A stretch of DNA of 64,000 nucleotides from CAIJXB01 sp964439595 (GTDB lineage: Bacteria; Chlamydiota; Chlamydiia; Chlamydiales; Rhabdochlamydiaceae): contig CAYTOK010000007.1 in the NCBI GenBank assembly GCA_964439595.1, forward strand, positions 1 to 64,000, read 5' to 3'. This document shows, piece after piece, positions 35,488 through 45,005 of this stretch; the stretch's first letter is position 1, and each line of letters starts with the position of its first letter. Position numbers and translations under genes: made by a program. A model generated the notes under the pieces. It was given only the letters and a program-made list of their open reading frames with translations. It searched no databases and was not told the DNA's origin.

Positions 35488-36936
35488 ATGGCTAGAAACT
35501 TATTTATAAAAAAGTCTGTTCAAACTTTAATGAACGAAGCTGCTCAAAAGCGGCATACATTTAGTCGCTCCTTAGGAGCGTTAAACCTTACAGCAATTGG
35601 TATTGGAGCTATTATTGGCGCAGGCCTTTTTGTTATAACCGGACAGGTAGCTGCAGAACATGCAGGCCCCGGCGTTATTATTTCTTTTATGATTGCTGGG
35701 TTTATCTCCCTTCTTGCAGCTCTTTGCTATGCGGAATTTGCAGCATTAATCCCTGTTTCGGGAAGTGCGTATTCGTATGCCTATGTGACAATGGGTGAAT
35801 TTCCTGCTTGGGTATTAGGGTGGGGTATGACCACTCAGTATCTTCTTTCTGCCTGTACTGTTTCCGTGGGTTGGTCTTCTTATTTTACGAGCCTTTTAGC
35901 AGATTTTGGTCTGCACTTTCCGGCGCATTTAAATGGAGCTCCACTACTTTACGATGCTCATGGGTGGCACTTAAGCGGCTCTTGGTTTAATTTACCCGCT
36001 ATGCTTATTTTAGGTTTTATGGGGATCATTATATCTACGGGAATTAAGGCAGCTGCTAGTTTTAATAACATAATGGTTGTTCTTAAACTTTCTGTTGTTG
36101 TGCTTTTTATTGGTTGTGGCGTTTTTTTTATTCAAGCGGATAATTTTACACCATTTATTCCTGTAAATACAGGTGTTTTTGGAGAGTATGGCTGGAGTGG
36201 GATTTTAAGAGGGGCCGGTATGCTGTTTTTCGCGTTTATTGGGTTTGATGCACTTTCTACCCTTACTCAAGAAGCTAAAAATCCACAAAAAGACATGCCA
36301 AGGGGTATGATAGGGTCTATTTCCCTTTGTACTCTTATCTATATCGTATTTGCTATTATTCTTCTTGGGCTTGTTAGCTATAAGCTTCTTGGGGTAGCTG
36401 ATCCTATTGCTGTTGCTGTGAATGTGCTCGGGCCTAAATTTTTATGGCTGCGCTTGTTTGTAAAGGGCGCTATTTTGGCGAGCTTCACTTCCGTAATTAT
36501 GGTGATGCTTTTAGGCCAGAGTCGTATTTTTTATACTATGGCTCATGATGGGCTTTTACCAAAGAGATTAGGTAAGATTGAAGATAAGCACCATATTCCT
36601 TTATTTAGCACAATTTTAATTACTATTATCGGAATGGTTATTGCAGGCATTTTTCCTGTGGGAATTTTAGCGAATCTTGTGAATATTTCTACTCTTATGG
36701 CTTTTGCTGTTGTTTGTTTTGGAGTGCTTCTTTTACGCTACAAACAACCGGATTTGCATAGGCCATTTAAAGTTCCTTTTATGCCATGGGTTCCTGTCAT
36801 TGGGACGGTTGTTTGTGTAGGACAAATGTTGCTACTTCCCCTTGTGACTTGGATTCAGTTTATTTCTTGGCTTTTACTAGGTTGTATTGTTTATTTTAGT
36901 TATAGTATTAAACATAGTAAAGCAAGACATCACTAG
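35488..36936 (+). CDS. APC-family amino acid permease
   Basis: 482 aa with about 12-14 membrane helices. The N-terminal pattern (LTAIGIGAIIGAGLFVITGQ) and FAFIGFDALSTLTQEAKNPQ are typical of cationic-amino-acid-transporter-type APC permeases. Substrate cannot be told from sequence; uptake of host amino acids is expected for this lifestyle. In Chlamydia a related permease lies near ptsN. Confidence 0.88.
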   Translation: MARNLFIKKSVQTLMNEAAQKRHTFSRSLGALNLTAIGIGAIIGAGLFVITGQVAAEHAGPGVIISFMIAGFISLLAALCYAEFAALIPVSGSAYSYAYVTMGEFPAWVLGWGMTTQYLLSACTVSVGWSSYFTSLLADFGLHFPAHLNGAPLLYDAHGWHLSGSWFNLPAMLILGFMGIIISTGIKAAASFNNIMVVLKLSVVVLFIGCGVFFIQADNFTPFIPVNTGVFGEYGWSGILRGAGMLFFAFIGFDALSTLTQEAKNPQKDMPRGMIGSISLCTLIYIVFAIILLGLVSYKLLGVADPIAVAVNVLGPKFLWLRLFVKGAILASFTSVIMVMLLGQSRIFYTMAHDGLLPKRLGKIEDKHHIPLFSTILITIIGMVIAGIFPVGILANLVNISTLMAFAVVCFGVLLLRYKQPDLHRPFKVPFMPWVPVIGTVVCVGQMLLLPLVTWIQFISWLLLGCIVYFSYSIKHSKARHH

Positions 36937-36946
36937 ATTTTATATG

Positions 36947-36980
36947 AAAATCCCCCTTTTGCAGTTTAAAGGGGGATTTT
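36947..36980 (+). terminator. Terminator after the permease
   Basis: 13-bp perfect stem AAAATCCCCCTTT/AAAGGGGGATTTT (36947-36959, 36968-36980), 8-base loop, then TT. Eleven bp after the permease stop. Confidence 0.9.
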
Positions 36981-37077
36981 TTATTTCAGTAGCTGAGTAG
37001 TAAGAGATGGAGTTTTAGGTTGTTTTCAGCAAGTTTAGAATATACTTTACGAGAAATTTTCTTTGCTCTCGAGTCTA

Positions 37078-37281
37078 CTACTTCAATTTCCATGCAAAAA
37101 AGTTAGCAAGTACCTTAATCTCAAGTTCGTAACTATAAACCTCAGATATTAAATTGAAGCGAAGTGCAAATCTTTTTCGTCGATTTCTATAGAGACCTGA
37201 AATAATTTTGAAATATTCCAGCATGCCCAGTACATTTTCCACTGAAACTCTTTCCGGTGAAAGGCCAGCGTTTTTTCTTGT
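37078..37281 (-). pseudogene. IS5-family transposase remnant (C-terminal end)
   Basis: The reverse complement of this 'gene-free' stretch reads, in one frame, PERVSVENVLGMLEYFKIIS then GLYRNRRKRFALRFNLI and SEVYSYELE, ending KLK-stop at 37078-37080. This is the C-terminal end of an IS5-type DDE transposase: the catalytic Glu region (VENVLG, Glu in ERVSVEN) and the RNRRKRFxLRFNLI tail. A stop sits at 37282-37284, just ahead. The rest of the element is not found nearby. No intact terminal repeat was identified. Confidence 0.8.
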
Positions 37282-37327
37282 CTAATGCTGTAGAGATTTG
37301 GTTGAGTTTTAAAGATCTTTAGCTTGT

Positions 37328-38857
37328 TTATGTAATAGTAGACCCTGGAAACATAATATCTAACCGTTCAGTAACAGCATTTTCTATGCTTTTGCTGATT
37401 TTCCCCTCTAAAGAGCAGCGGTCCCTTCTCCAAGCAGGTGCTATATTGGTTTTTAAATGCTCTTTCATAGATTGCATGCCGGTAATAATAGTTGTTCTAA
37501 CCTCTTCTTTTTCAAGGTCAGTTAGAATAAATTCCACATTTTCTATGCGCCGGGGCGATGTTTTTCTTTCAAGCTCGGTAATAGTTTTTTTCCATGATTT
37601 CAGCATATGCGTGGAGAGTTTTATTTCCAAATTGTCAGCGCTGGCAACCTTTCTTAAAAAAGTTCCATACTTTGTGCGAAAAATAGATTCTTCACTTTCG
37701 CTTTCATCATCGTCTTCGCCTATTGTAATTTGGTTGTCAATGACATGGAACGTAAGTTCTGCTCTTTCTTTTTCAGTAATCATGACGTTTCCCAGGTTAC
37801 TTGAAATTAAATAAAGGTCGTCAAATTCTTTTTCTTCGTCGGTTGTGGGATTTTCATTATCTAATAATTCGTATCTGGGGTCGTCTGTAAAGGCGGTAGA
37901 GATTTTGATAAAGCGGTCGTTGTTTCCTAAAATAAAATCTAAGTATGCTAAAGCCCCAGCTTGGTAAAAGCAGAAGTTTTTTTTACTTTCACTCATACTA
38001 GTGTACCTAGAGTATAAAAATTCTAAGAAATTACAACCTGGAATTGTTTCAAAAATAGCTACAGGTTTTACTTTGATGAATGTATTGAACTTACCTTCAT
38101 TTAGGCTGCGAGGTGGTTCCTTCGGAATGTTATTGTCAGCGAATTGGGTGAAAATGTGCGAAATTCGACGGCCGCACTCTTCAGGGATTTCACTTCTTAC
38201 GCCTGAGGAATCGCTTAAGTAGAAATTTTCAGATCTTCTTATTGCATCTGGGTCTTTTCTGCCTTGATGATGGAAAAACATTTTTGCCATAGGAACGTTA
38301 AATTGAACCTGTGGATATTTTACATTATCTAAAAAATGCGAATACACAAGATGTGAGTGAAACTCCTCACTAGTTTCCAGCCATTTGAAAAAGCCTAAAA
38401 CGCGCTGCTCTCCTCTAAGGCAGTTAGCTAGCATGGAATATCCCATATTCCCATAAGAGGTTCTCTTTGTTGGGGCTTCGCCATAGTTATTTAAATCCAG
38501 TAGATATTCTTTGAATCTGGGTGCGACCGAAGTGAGTTCTGTAATGGATTCAAAATCTTGTAGATATAAGTCTTGGATATTTAAAAAGAGGTCGCGAGTT
38601 TTTGCATCTTCTATTTTTTTTGTAATCGATTCTAATAGAATAACTACTCTATTGCGTATACTTTCTAAGTTTTGAATAGGGATCATCCGTAGGATTTTCC
38701 ACGCGTTTGTTAAGGCTTTTTCTATTTTCTGGCGCTCTAGCTTTTCTACATCTTTCCATAGAAAGTGATGTAGTCCATCTACTCGATGAAGACTAGGAAG
38801 TTGTTGTATGAAATTTTCAATTTCATAGGAGGCTTTTACCTGTTGGATTGTAGCCAT
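37328..38857 (-). CDS. Hypothetical protein with atypical-kinase-like motifs
   Basis: 509 aa, no signal peptide or membrane helix. Not recognised by family. Three spaced motifs resemble PI3/4-kinase- or actin-fragmin-kinase-like folds: DFILGNNDRF (307-316), SSNLGNVMI (352-360) and FHVIDNQI (370-377). These would correspond to a catalytic D/N loop, an N-x-x-N element and a metal-binding Asp. Helical N-terminus (about 1-120). In intracellular bacteria several effectors use this fold, so a host-directed kinase is possible; this is a pattern argument only. It is 4 bp downstream of a small co-transcribed gene and next to IS debris. Confidence 0.5.
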   Translation of the reverse strand: MATIQQVKASYEIENFIQQLPSLHRVDGLHHFLWKDVEKLERQKIEKALTNAWKILRMIPIQNLESIRNRVVILLESITKKIEDAKTRDLFLNIQDLYLQDFESITELTSVAPRFKEYLLDLNNYGEAPTKRTSYGNMGYSMLANCLRGEQRVLGFFKWLETSEEFHSHLVYSHFLDNVKYPQVQFNVPMAKMFFHHQGRKDPDAIRRSENFYLSDSSGVRSEIPEECGRRISHIFTQFADNNIPKEPPRSLNEGKFNTFIKVKPVAIFETIPGCNFLEFLYSRYTSMSESKKNFCFYQAGALAYLDFILGNNDRFIKISTAFTDDPRYELLDNENPTTDEEKEFDDLYLISSNLGNVMITEKERAELTFHVIDNQITIGEDDDESESEESIFRTKYGTFLRKVASADNLEIKLSTHMLKSWKKTITELERKTSPRRIENVEFILTDLEKEEVRTTIITGMQSMKEHLKTNIAPAWRRDRCSLEGKISKSIENAVTERLDIMFPGSTIT

Positions 38858-38861
38858 GTTT

Positions 38862-39206
38862 TTAAGAAGCCTCAGTTTCTAGTGATTTCTTTGCTTTTTC
38901 AAGAGAGTCAATAAGAGGTGTTTTTCGAAATGATTCTAAAGAAGGTATATCTAAAAGCTGTTTCCCGAGATCTTGAATTACTTCCGTATTGGAGGGGGAG
39001 TTTAAAATAGAACCTTTTATTTTAAGGCTTTTTTCGGCATCTTCAGATAGCGGCACTACCTGTATTAAATAATAATGTACTGACTTTAGACAGTCTCGGA
39101 CGCGTTGATTTTGTATTTCTGCCACGAAGATAGGGTCCTGTTCGTCAAAACTTCCAAATGGCGGGGATTCGCTTAGGTAAAATGAGGGAGATGTTGGTGA
39201 AATCAT
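38862..39206 (-). CDS. Hypothetical protein, operon partner of the kinase-like gene
   Basis: 114 aa from ATG 39206 (MISPTSPSFYL), which has AAAGGA upstream; an open frame to 39239 is less likely. Acidic N-terminal half (FGSFDEQDPIF), then helices with VRDCLKSVHYYLIQVVPL and LEKAKKSLETEAS at the end. No recognised domain. Its stop is 4 bp from the next start, so the two proteins are probably made together and may interact. Confidence 0.55.
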   Translation of the reverse strand: MISPTSPSFYLSESPPFGSFDEQDPIFVAEIQNQRVRDCLKSVHYYLIQVVPLSEDAEKSLKIKGSILNSPSNTEVIQDLGKQLLDIPSLESFRKTPLIDSLEKAKKSLETEAS

Positions 39207-39302
39207 TAGTAAATTCCTTTTTTTTATTACTATTTGCAACTATTTTACATGTTTTAGATATATTTATTCAACAGGGTTTTTAAAAATAAATACTTATCTT
39301 TT

Positions 39303-39908
39303 TTAAAGATTGTTTGTTCTTTCTAAGAAAAGCTTTTCTATTTTATGAAAAACGTCTGAGGGAAGCTTTAATTCTTTTAGTGTGGCAAAGTTGGGGACTA
39401 GGGCTATTTGCTCGATGATTTTTTTTTCTATAGTAGAAATACTGTCTTCCTTTTCTTCTGGGTGATAGAGTCCTTCGTGAAGTAGAATTTTTAATTTAAA
39501 GCAGCTAGTGAGGATTTTAGGACAAGAAAAGAAAGGGATTTGTCTTAGAAATGTAGAAAGTAGTGCATATAAATGGGGGGCAGGTTTTCCAGGTAGTTGT
39601 AAGGGGATTAAGGTGTCGTATAGGGAAAGGGCTGTTTCCAGGTTTGAGAGGTTATCTCTTAAAGGAAGGTTTAAATTTATAATAGAACCTTCTTGAAAGA
39701 GTAAAAGGTCGGATCTACCTTTTGAAAAAACAAATTCAGCTTCGCAAAAAGGCATGGTAAAGGGGAGTTTATGAGATCCTTTGGAGCTAAGACCTTTGAT
39801 AATCATAGAGGCGATTCCAAGTTCTCCGGAAAATAACGTGAGAATTTTTTGACATTCTTGATAGGGGATTGATTTTATTACAATAGCTTTGATCGAATGA
39901 AATTGCAT
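39303..39908 (-). CDS. recO: DNA repair protein RecO
   Basis: Loads RecA onto SSB-coated DNA in the RecFOR pathway. N-terminal OB-fold start (SIKAIVIKSIPYQECQKIL), TLFSGELGIASMIIKGLSS, and the helical C-terminal domain. 201 aa, somewhat shorter than the usual 230-250. The four-Cys zinc motif of many RecO is not seen. No RecF/RecR in this window. Confidence 0.88.
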   Translation of the reverse strand: MQFHSIKAIVIKSIPYQECQKILTLFSGELGIASMIIKGLSSKGSHKLPFTMPFCEAEFVFSKGRSDLLLFQEGSIINLNLPLRDNLSNLETALSLYDTLIPLQLPGKPAPHLYALLSTFLRQIPFFSCPKILTSCFKLKILLHEGLYHPEEKEDSISTIEKKIIEQIALVPNFATLKELKLPSDVFHKIEKLFLERTNNL

Positions 39909-39923
39909 GGGCTCACGGGCTGA

Positions 39924-39954
39924 AAAACACCCACTTGCGACAGGTGGGTGTTTT
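39924..39954 (-). terminator. Hairpin terminator between recO and the S10 peptidase gene
   Basis: 11-bp stem AAAACACCCAC/GTGGGTGTTTT (39924-39934, 39944-39954). Read on the minus strand it ends with five T, and lies 8 bp after the stop of the S10 peptidase gene. Confidence 0.85.
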
Positions 39955-39961
39955 ATTATTA

Positions 39962-41458
39962 TTATTTTTTGGAGGAAAGTGTTTTCTGATAAAAATCTAC
40001 CAGATCTTTTTTTAACTCTAAAAGTGTGCTTGGACAGGTATACATCATGTGTCCACCTTGATAGTTTTTTATGGTTATATGGTCTTTTAAAGAAGAGTCG
40101 AGTCCTAGATGGTTGAATGTATATTCTGTCGCAAAAAAAGGAGTCGCTAAATCGAAATAACCGCTGCCGACAAAAACTTCTATGGCTGTATTTTTCGTCA
40201 TGGTGCTTCTTAGCGTTTCAGAGACATCAAGATAATGGTTAGAACAACCAAAATCCCAGGGAAATACATTAGTTAGCACTTTGTAATCCATGTCTGTCAC
40301 CCATTTTAGATCATTTTGTAAATAATGGTTAAGAGTTGCTGTGAAAGCCCCAATTAAAGAAAAGCTGGGGTCGTATTCGATAGAGGCTCCAGTTGCTGTT
40401 TTGTCTATTCCCGTTGTACAAGCATCAAAGCGCCCGATGGTTTGTTTTTGTTCTCTTAAGAGTTCTTTAGCAAAGGAAAACATATCTACGCGTAGATTGC
40501 TTTTATCAATGTAATCAGCAGATATTCCTGTGAATTTTGCTAGATCTTTTGTGACTTTTTCTTTTTCTTTTTCTGTTAAAAGGTCTCCTTTAAATAAAGC
40601 TTGAGAGTAGTCGGAGATGACAAATTCTTTGGCTTTTTGTAGGGTATCTAGGAAGTTTTCCTGGAGCTCAGGTGAGAGTTTCTTGTGATAAAAGGCCGCT
40701 GCTGTATAGCTTGGAAGGAAGAGGAGGTAAGGTAGATCATTGTTGTTATTAAAGTCTATGGATTGGAAATTTAACACAGAAGAGATAAGAACAAGACCGT
40801 TGATATATATGTATTCTTTATCGTGAAGATAACCGGCAAGACCGGCAGCTCTTGTAGTGCCATAACTTTCTCCTAAAAGAAATTTGGGAGACTCCCATCT
40901 ATTAAATTTAGATAAATATAGACGGATAAATTCTCCAATGGATTCAATGTCTGCTTCTACTCCATAAAAGTCCTTAGCATCTTTTTGGGGGATAGCCCTA
41001 CTGTATCCTGTGGATACTGGGTCGATAAAAACAAGATCGGTGATATCTAAAATAGAAGAGCTATTATCAACGAGACGGTAGGGCGGGAGAGCTTTCAGCG
41101 TCTCATCGAGATAAACTTTTTTAGGTCCGGCAAAACCTAAGTGGAGCCATACTGAAGAAGATCCAGGCCCCCCATTGAAACAAAATGTAATGGGTCTTGT
41201 AGCTAGATCTGTCCCTTTTTTAGTATAACTAGTAAAAAATAGGTTGGCTTTTTCTGTGCATTCTTTTTTTAGAATTAAAGAGCCCACGGTTGCTTTATAG
41301 GGAATTAGCTTGCCTCCAATGGTAATCTCATGCTCTGTTTCAGAGAAAGCTTCTTTAGGTTCACAATCTTTATTTTCAGTTGCTTTAACTTCCTCTACAT
41401 AACCGAGGTTTCCAATAAAGAAAAAGAGGGGGAATATTATGTATTTAACGTATCTCAT
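39962..41458 (-). CDS. Secreted serine carboxypeptidase-like protein (S10)
   Basis: Peptidase S10 (alpha/beta hydrolase fold), 498 aa from ATG 41458, which has AAAGGA 8 nt upstream; a frame 21 bp longer exists. Hydrophobic signal peptide at residues 1-20 (MRYVKYIIFPLFFFIGNLGY). Oxyanion region FCFNGGPGSSSVW, nucleophile elbow GESYGTTRAAG (catalytic Ser about residue 198), Asp in SGYFDLATPF and His in YQGGHMMY. Cleaves C-terminal residues of peptides; predicted to act in the periplasm or outside. An S10 enzyme is unusual in small intracellular genomes; peptide scavenging is an inference. Confidence 0.9.
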   Translation of the reverse strand: MRYVKYIIFPLFFFIGNLGYVEEVKATENKDCEPKEAFSETEHEITIGGKLIPYKATVGSLILKKECTEKANLFFTSYTKKGTDLATRPITFCFNGGPGSSSVWLHLGFAGPKKVYLDETLKALPPYRLVDNSSSILDITDLVFIDPVSTGYSRAIPQKDAKDFYGVEADIESIGEFIRLYLSKFNRWESPKFLLGESYGTTRAAGLAGYLHDKEYIYINGLVLISSVLNFQSIDFNNNNDLPYLLFLPSYTAAAFYHKKLSPELQENFLDTLQKAKEFVISDYSQALFKGDLLTEKEKEKVTKDLAKFTGISADYIDKSNLRVDMFSFAKELLREQKQTIGRFDACTTGIDKTATGASIEYDPSFSLIGAFTATLNHYLQNDLKWVTDMDYKVLTNVFPWDFGCSNHYLDVSETLRSTMTKNTAIEVFVGSGYFDLATPFFATEYTFNHLGLDSSLKDHITIKNYQGGHMMYTCPSTLLELKKDLVDFYQKTLSSKK

Positions 41459-41591
41459 GAAAAAATCCTTTTGGTGCAAATAAACCTTAATAGGGGCAAG
41501 TTAACAGATATATCACATTGTTAGAAAAGAGTACAAGGTTCTCTTTTTTAGGTGGAAAGGTAATAGAATATTGCAGGGCAATAGTAAGGCG

Positions 41592-43529
41592 TTATAGCAA
41601 ATCTAGAGAACCATCTTCTTCATGTAAAAAATGGTGATCTAGAACTTGATCGGCTCTTAGACGTTTTTGAGGATCCGTCGCTAGCATTTGTTCTATTAGG
41701 TGAAGTGCAAGGGTGCTTTGCCCAGGATTATCCGAGTTGTTAAAAGATGCTGTTTGCATTATTGAAGGTAGGGTATCGACTCTAGGTCTTTTTTTTGGCA
41801 TTTTGCTGTATGTGCTTTATCCCTTTGAAGAGATTTGGCTTATTAAATCTGGATCATAGGGGAAGCCTAGTGTTTCTATATGGCGATAAATTAACGCTTG
41901 ATCTATGTCTTCGTCTTCTTTAGAGACGGGAAAAAGTATTTTTGTTGTGCAGAGTTTTGCAATTACGGTCGCAAACGCCCAAACATCGTTTTGAGTGGTA
42001 AGCGGTATTTCTAAAAGAGCCTCGGGACTTTTGTTTTCGATGTCACCGAGAATCTTTGAAGTCCTGATATTTTCGGGGGCTTCGAAGGTGAAAATGGCTA
42101 AGCTAAAGTTGGCTATTTTAATATGATCACCGCTTTTATCAATTAATATACAACTAGTATTAATATTTCTGTGAATAATTGTATTTTCATTTAAATGCAT
42201 TAAAGCTTTAGCTATTTGATATGTAAATCTCTTTATTTTATTTAAAGTTAGGCTGTTTTGTGATAAATACTCTTCAAGACTTGTCTTGAGGGGTTCTAGA
42301 ACTAAACCTATCGAATCAATTTTTAAAGGGATTATTCCTTTTGTTTGAATAATGTGAGGGTGATTACGCAGGGATAGTAACATGGTAGCTTCGTGGATAA
42401 CAGATGTTTCTGCTCTTTTTGTTAAGCTAATTTTCCATACCTGTGATTTTGTGCCATGTGATACCAGGTAGATTTTTTTAAAAGAGCCTGATTTAAGAAG
42501 GGTTAGTGTGGGAGGAACTATCTTTGTCGCTGAAGAGCTAGTAGAAGCAAGAGGGGGAGTTGTTGATGTTGGGGTTGTACTTGCAGATGAAGTTGAAGGA
42601 GTTATTTTTATCGCAAAAGGAGATGTTTGGATATTTTTTGCTGTGATTCTAAGCTTAGGATCGTATGTGAAGATTTGTGATAGTAGTAGTTTAAGCGATT
42701 CTATTTTTTCTAAACAGTCATCATTTTCTTTAGCTTTCTTTTCAATGGCTTGTATTAGGACTTTTGGGCGCTCTTTAAATTCTACTACTTTAGCTCTTTG
42801 AAAGGTTTCTTGTCCGAATATAGACCCTTGTTCTATTAAAGTATTTGGATAATTTTCGTTAAGGCTAATAATATGATTAGCTATAAGATGTTCTTCTGTT
42901 GGTTCTGAAGTTATAAAAGTGAGTTCTTTTGTGTAAAGTTCTGCTATCACAGCCCCTAGACTCCAAACATCTATTGAAGGTGTCGGTTGAATTCTTAAAA
43001 TCACTTCGGGGCTTCTGTAGGCAGGAGTTTGAACGTAACAAAAATCGGTAGTATGTTCTTTTGTTTTTTTAGTAAACGAAGATATTCCAAAATCACATAG
43101 TTTAATGGATTCCCCACAGGAAGAGACAAGGATGTTTTGGGGTTTAATATCGCCGTGGATTACTTCATGTTCAGCTAAAAATGTCAGTCCTTTTGCTATT
43201 TGCCATGTAAAGTGGCTGATTTTTTCTAAAGATAGCTTGTCTGGGTGCTTAGTAGAGTACTTCTTGAGATCGAATCCTAATAATTCTAAGATTAAGCCAA
43301 TGTTAGCATCTTGGGTTCTTCGTATTCCAAACGGTCTTATTATATGGGAAGAACTGAAGTTCTGCTTTTGAATTAAAAAATGAAGGATCACAAATTCTTT
43401 CTTGATTGATTCTAAGTAAAAGCTATCTCTATGTTCTGGTACTTTTAAAGCGAATTTTTCCTGGTTGCTTTTGTCAATTATTTCGTGTACGGTTCCAAAA
43501 GAGCCTTTCCCTAAAGTTATTGCTGACAT
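41592..43529 (-). pseudogene. Tandem Ser/Thr kinase-pseudokinase, broken by an in-frame stop
   Basis: Two eukaryotic-type kinase domains in one frame. Domain 1 has GKGSFG (19-24), the ATP Lys (K41, in ALKV), HGDIKPQN (137-144), DFG (158-160) and a YRSPE activation end: probably active. A Ser/Thr-rich linker (about 324-346) follows. Domain 2 has HRNINTSC (Asp to Asn) at 465-472 and NFS instead of DFG (486-488), so it is a pseudokinase. A TAA at 41817-41819 ends the frame, but the same frame continues to 41592 with the missing C-lobe end (LIEQMLATDPQKRLRADQVL). Only that stop separates the parts. Start: ATG 43529 with GGAG upstream; ATG 43565 has none. Residue numbers count from 43565. Confidence 0.8.
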
Positions 43530-43565
43530 GCTTTCTCCGTCTGTTTTTAAAAACATTTTCAACAT

Positions 43566-43949
43566 TATTGCTTTTTATTTAAATAAAATCAATTTATTTA
43601 ATTTTGTTTGTTATTTTTCATGTAAAAACTAATTAATTTTAAATAATTTATATTTTTTTTATTTATCTTGTAAGTGATAATTGCTCGAGAAATAGCTGAA
43701 CTTGCGAGAGCAAGTAAAATATTTGCATTATTTAATTTTTATTTTATGTGTTCTATTCAAAAGCTAGAAGAGGGATTGCTATCTTAGAAGCTTGGCTTAA
43801 AAAAAATCAAATCCCTAACCTTAGAATGGATGTAGGATCATAGTTAAATATTTTTGAGAGAAGGTTATGTAGTTCTCCTATTCCTTTGAAATCGGGGTCT
43901 TTTTTATCATTTTCTCAGATGTAATTATTTTAGTTATAGTTATGCCATA
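43566..43949. other. AT-rich gap with possible gene debris
   Basis: No gene is supported. It is very A/T-rich at 43600-43670. A hairpin-forming repeat TTGCTC/GAGCAA lies at 43681-43686 and 43708-43713. At 43750-43842 a short plus-strand frame (SKARRGIAILEAWLKKN, ending MDVGS) could be a decayed gene end but is too short to classify. Confidence 0.35.
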
Positions 43950-44768
43950 TTAATATGAGTATTTAAAAGAGAGCCCGCTATTTTTTATTTTTTGATTGGA
44001 AACAATTTTACCGCATCCGTGCCCCGATTCCGTAGTTATATTTCCTGACCAGGTTGGAGGAGCAATATGAAGAGATTTACACAGCTCCGAGTATAATTCT
44101 TTTCTGGAGATGTGGTTGTCGTTTACTACGTTAAAGATACCCTTTAGTCTTTTTTGCGTGCATAAACTGATAGCTCTTATAATATCTTCTAAGTGGATGT
44201 GATTTGTAGGCTCTAAGCCATCTCCTGGGAGATCTTTGCCGCTTAAGTTTTTAGCTCGAGTTTCCAGGGTTCTATCTGGTCCGTAGATGCCCCCTAGTCG
44301 TAAGATGCATGTGGTTATATGGGTGTTTTTTATGTGTAAGTATGTATTTTCTGTTTCAAGTAAAACTTTAGCCTTGGGATCTGTTGGATTAAGGGTTGTA
44401 TTTTCTGTAACTAGGAGGTCTTTAGCCCCTTTATAAACAAGGGTACTACTTGTGTATATAAGGTGAAAAGGTCTTATGCGATTTTCTAAAATGATAGAGA
44501 TTGTTTTTGCCGTATCTAGGTAGGTTTCTTCATATGTTGTTCCTTTATGAGGCGCTATAAAGATGCCCATGGCATCGGAAGCTTCTATAATTCTTTCCAA
44601 GGAAGATACATCAGAGCTTTTTAGTAAAAATACTTTTTTTGTTAGAGGTGTTAGATCTGGTATTTTTTTCAAAGAGGTTGTGGAAGCTAAAAAGCTATAT
44701 TGAGGACCAAGCCCTTCTGTAAGGACTGCTTTACCTAGGTATCCTGCTCCTAATACGTAAAAAAGCAT
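43950..44768 (-). CDS. NAD(P)-dependent epimerase/dehydratase-like protein
   Basis: 272 aa, atypical SDR (extended type, YeeZ-like). Nucleotide-binding GAGYLGKAVL at residue 7, IYTSSTLVY in the middle (Ser-Ser-Thr), LRLGGIYGPDR, and HIHLEDIIRAI near the C-terminus. The catalytic YxxxK is not in the usual place (YKGAKD follows VY), so the reaction is unclear. Sugar-nucleotide or NAD(P)H chemistry is the family's general role. Confidence 0.8.
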   Translation of the reverse strand: MLFYVLGAGYLGKAVLTEGLGPQYSFLASTTSLKKIPDLTPLTKKVFLLKSSDVSSLERIIEASDAMGIFIAPHKGTTYEETYLDTAKTISIILENRIRPFHLIYTSSTLVYKGAKDLLVTENTTLNPTDPKAKVLLETENTYLHIKNTHITTCILRLGGIYGPDRTLETRAKNLSGKDLPGDGLEPTNHIHLEDIIRAISLCTQKRLKGIFNVVNDNHISRKELYSELCKSLHIAPPTWSGNITTESGHGCGKIVSNQKIKNSGLSFKYSY

Positions 44769-44913
44769 AAAAGATCTTTGTTTGAGGTGTAAATACGGTT
44801 TTTTATGATAGGGAATCTTTCTGGGTTCTGCAAGTTTTTTTTTAATCTCTCTTTAAAAAGCGTTTGCTTTTTTTGAAGAGAAGAGCTATCCTTCCGGTTT
44901 CATTTTCTTTTTT

Positions 44914-44986
44914 GCACCGATGGCTCAATGGATAGAGTACCCGGCTTCGAACCGGGTGGTTACAGGTTCGAGTCCTGTTCGGTGCA
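44914..44986 (+). tRNA. tRNA-Arg (anticodon UCG)
   Basis: Full cloverleaf: acceptor GCACCGA/TCGGTGC, D-arm GGCTCAATGGATAGAGTAC, anticodon stem CCCGG/CCGGG around loop CTTCGAA, T-arm ACAGGTTCGAGTCCTGT. Anticodon UCG; reads CGA and other CGN codons. 20 bp upstream of rlmN. Confidence 0.95.
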
Positions 44987-45005
44987 ATTTTTTAGGTAGT
45001 CTTTT

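Noticed and set aside
41592..41801. Separate small kinase-tail gene
   Set aside because: It is in the same frame as the upstream kinase gene, with only one TAA between; treated as one broken gene.
43750..43842. Short frame ending MDVGS in the gap
   Set aside because: Too short and without any family resemblance to call a gene or a pseudogene.
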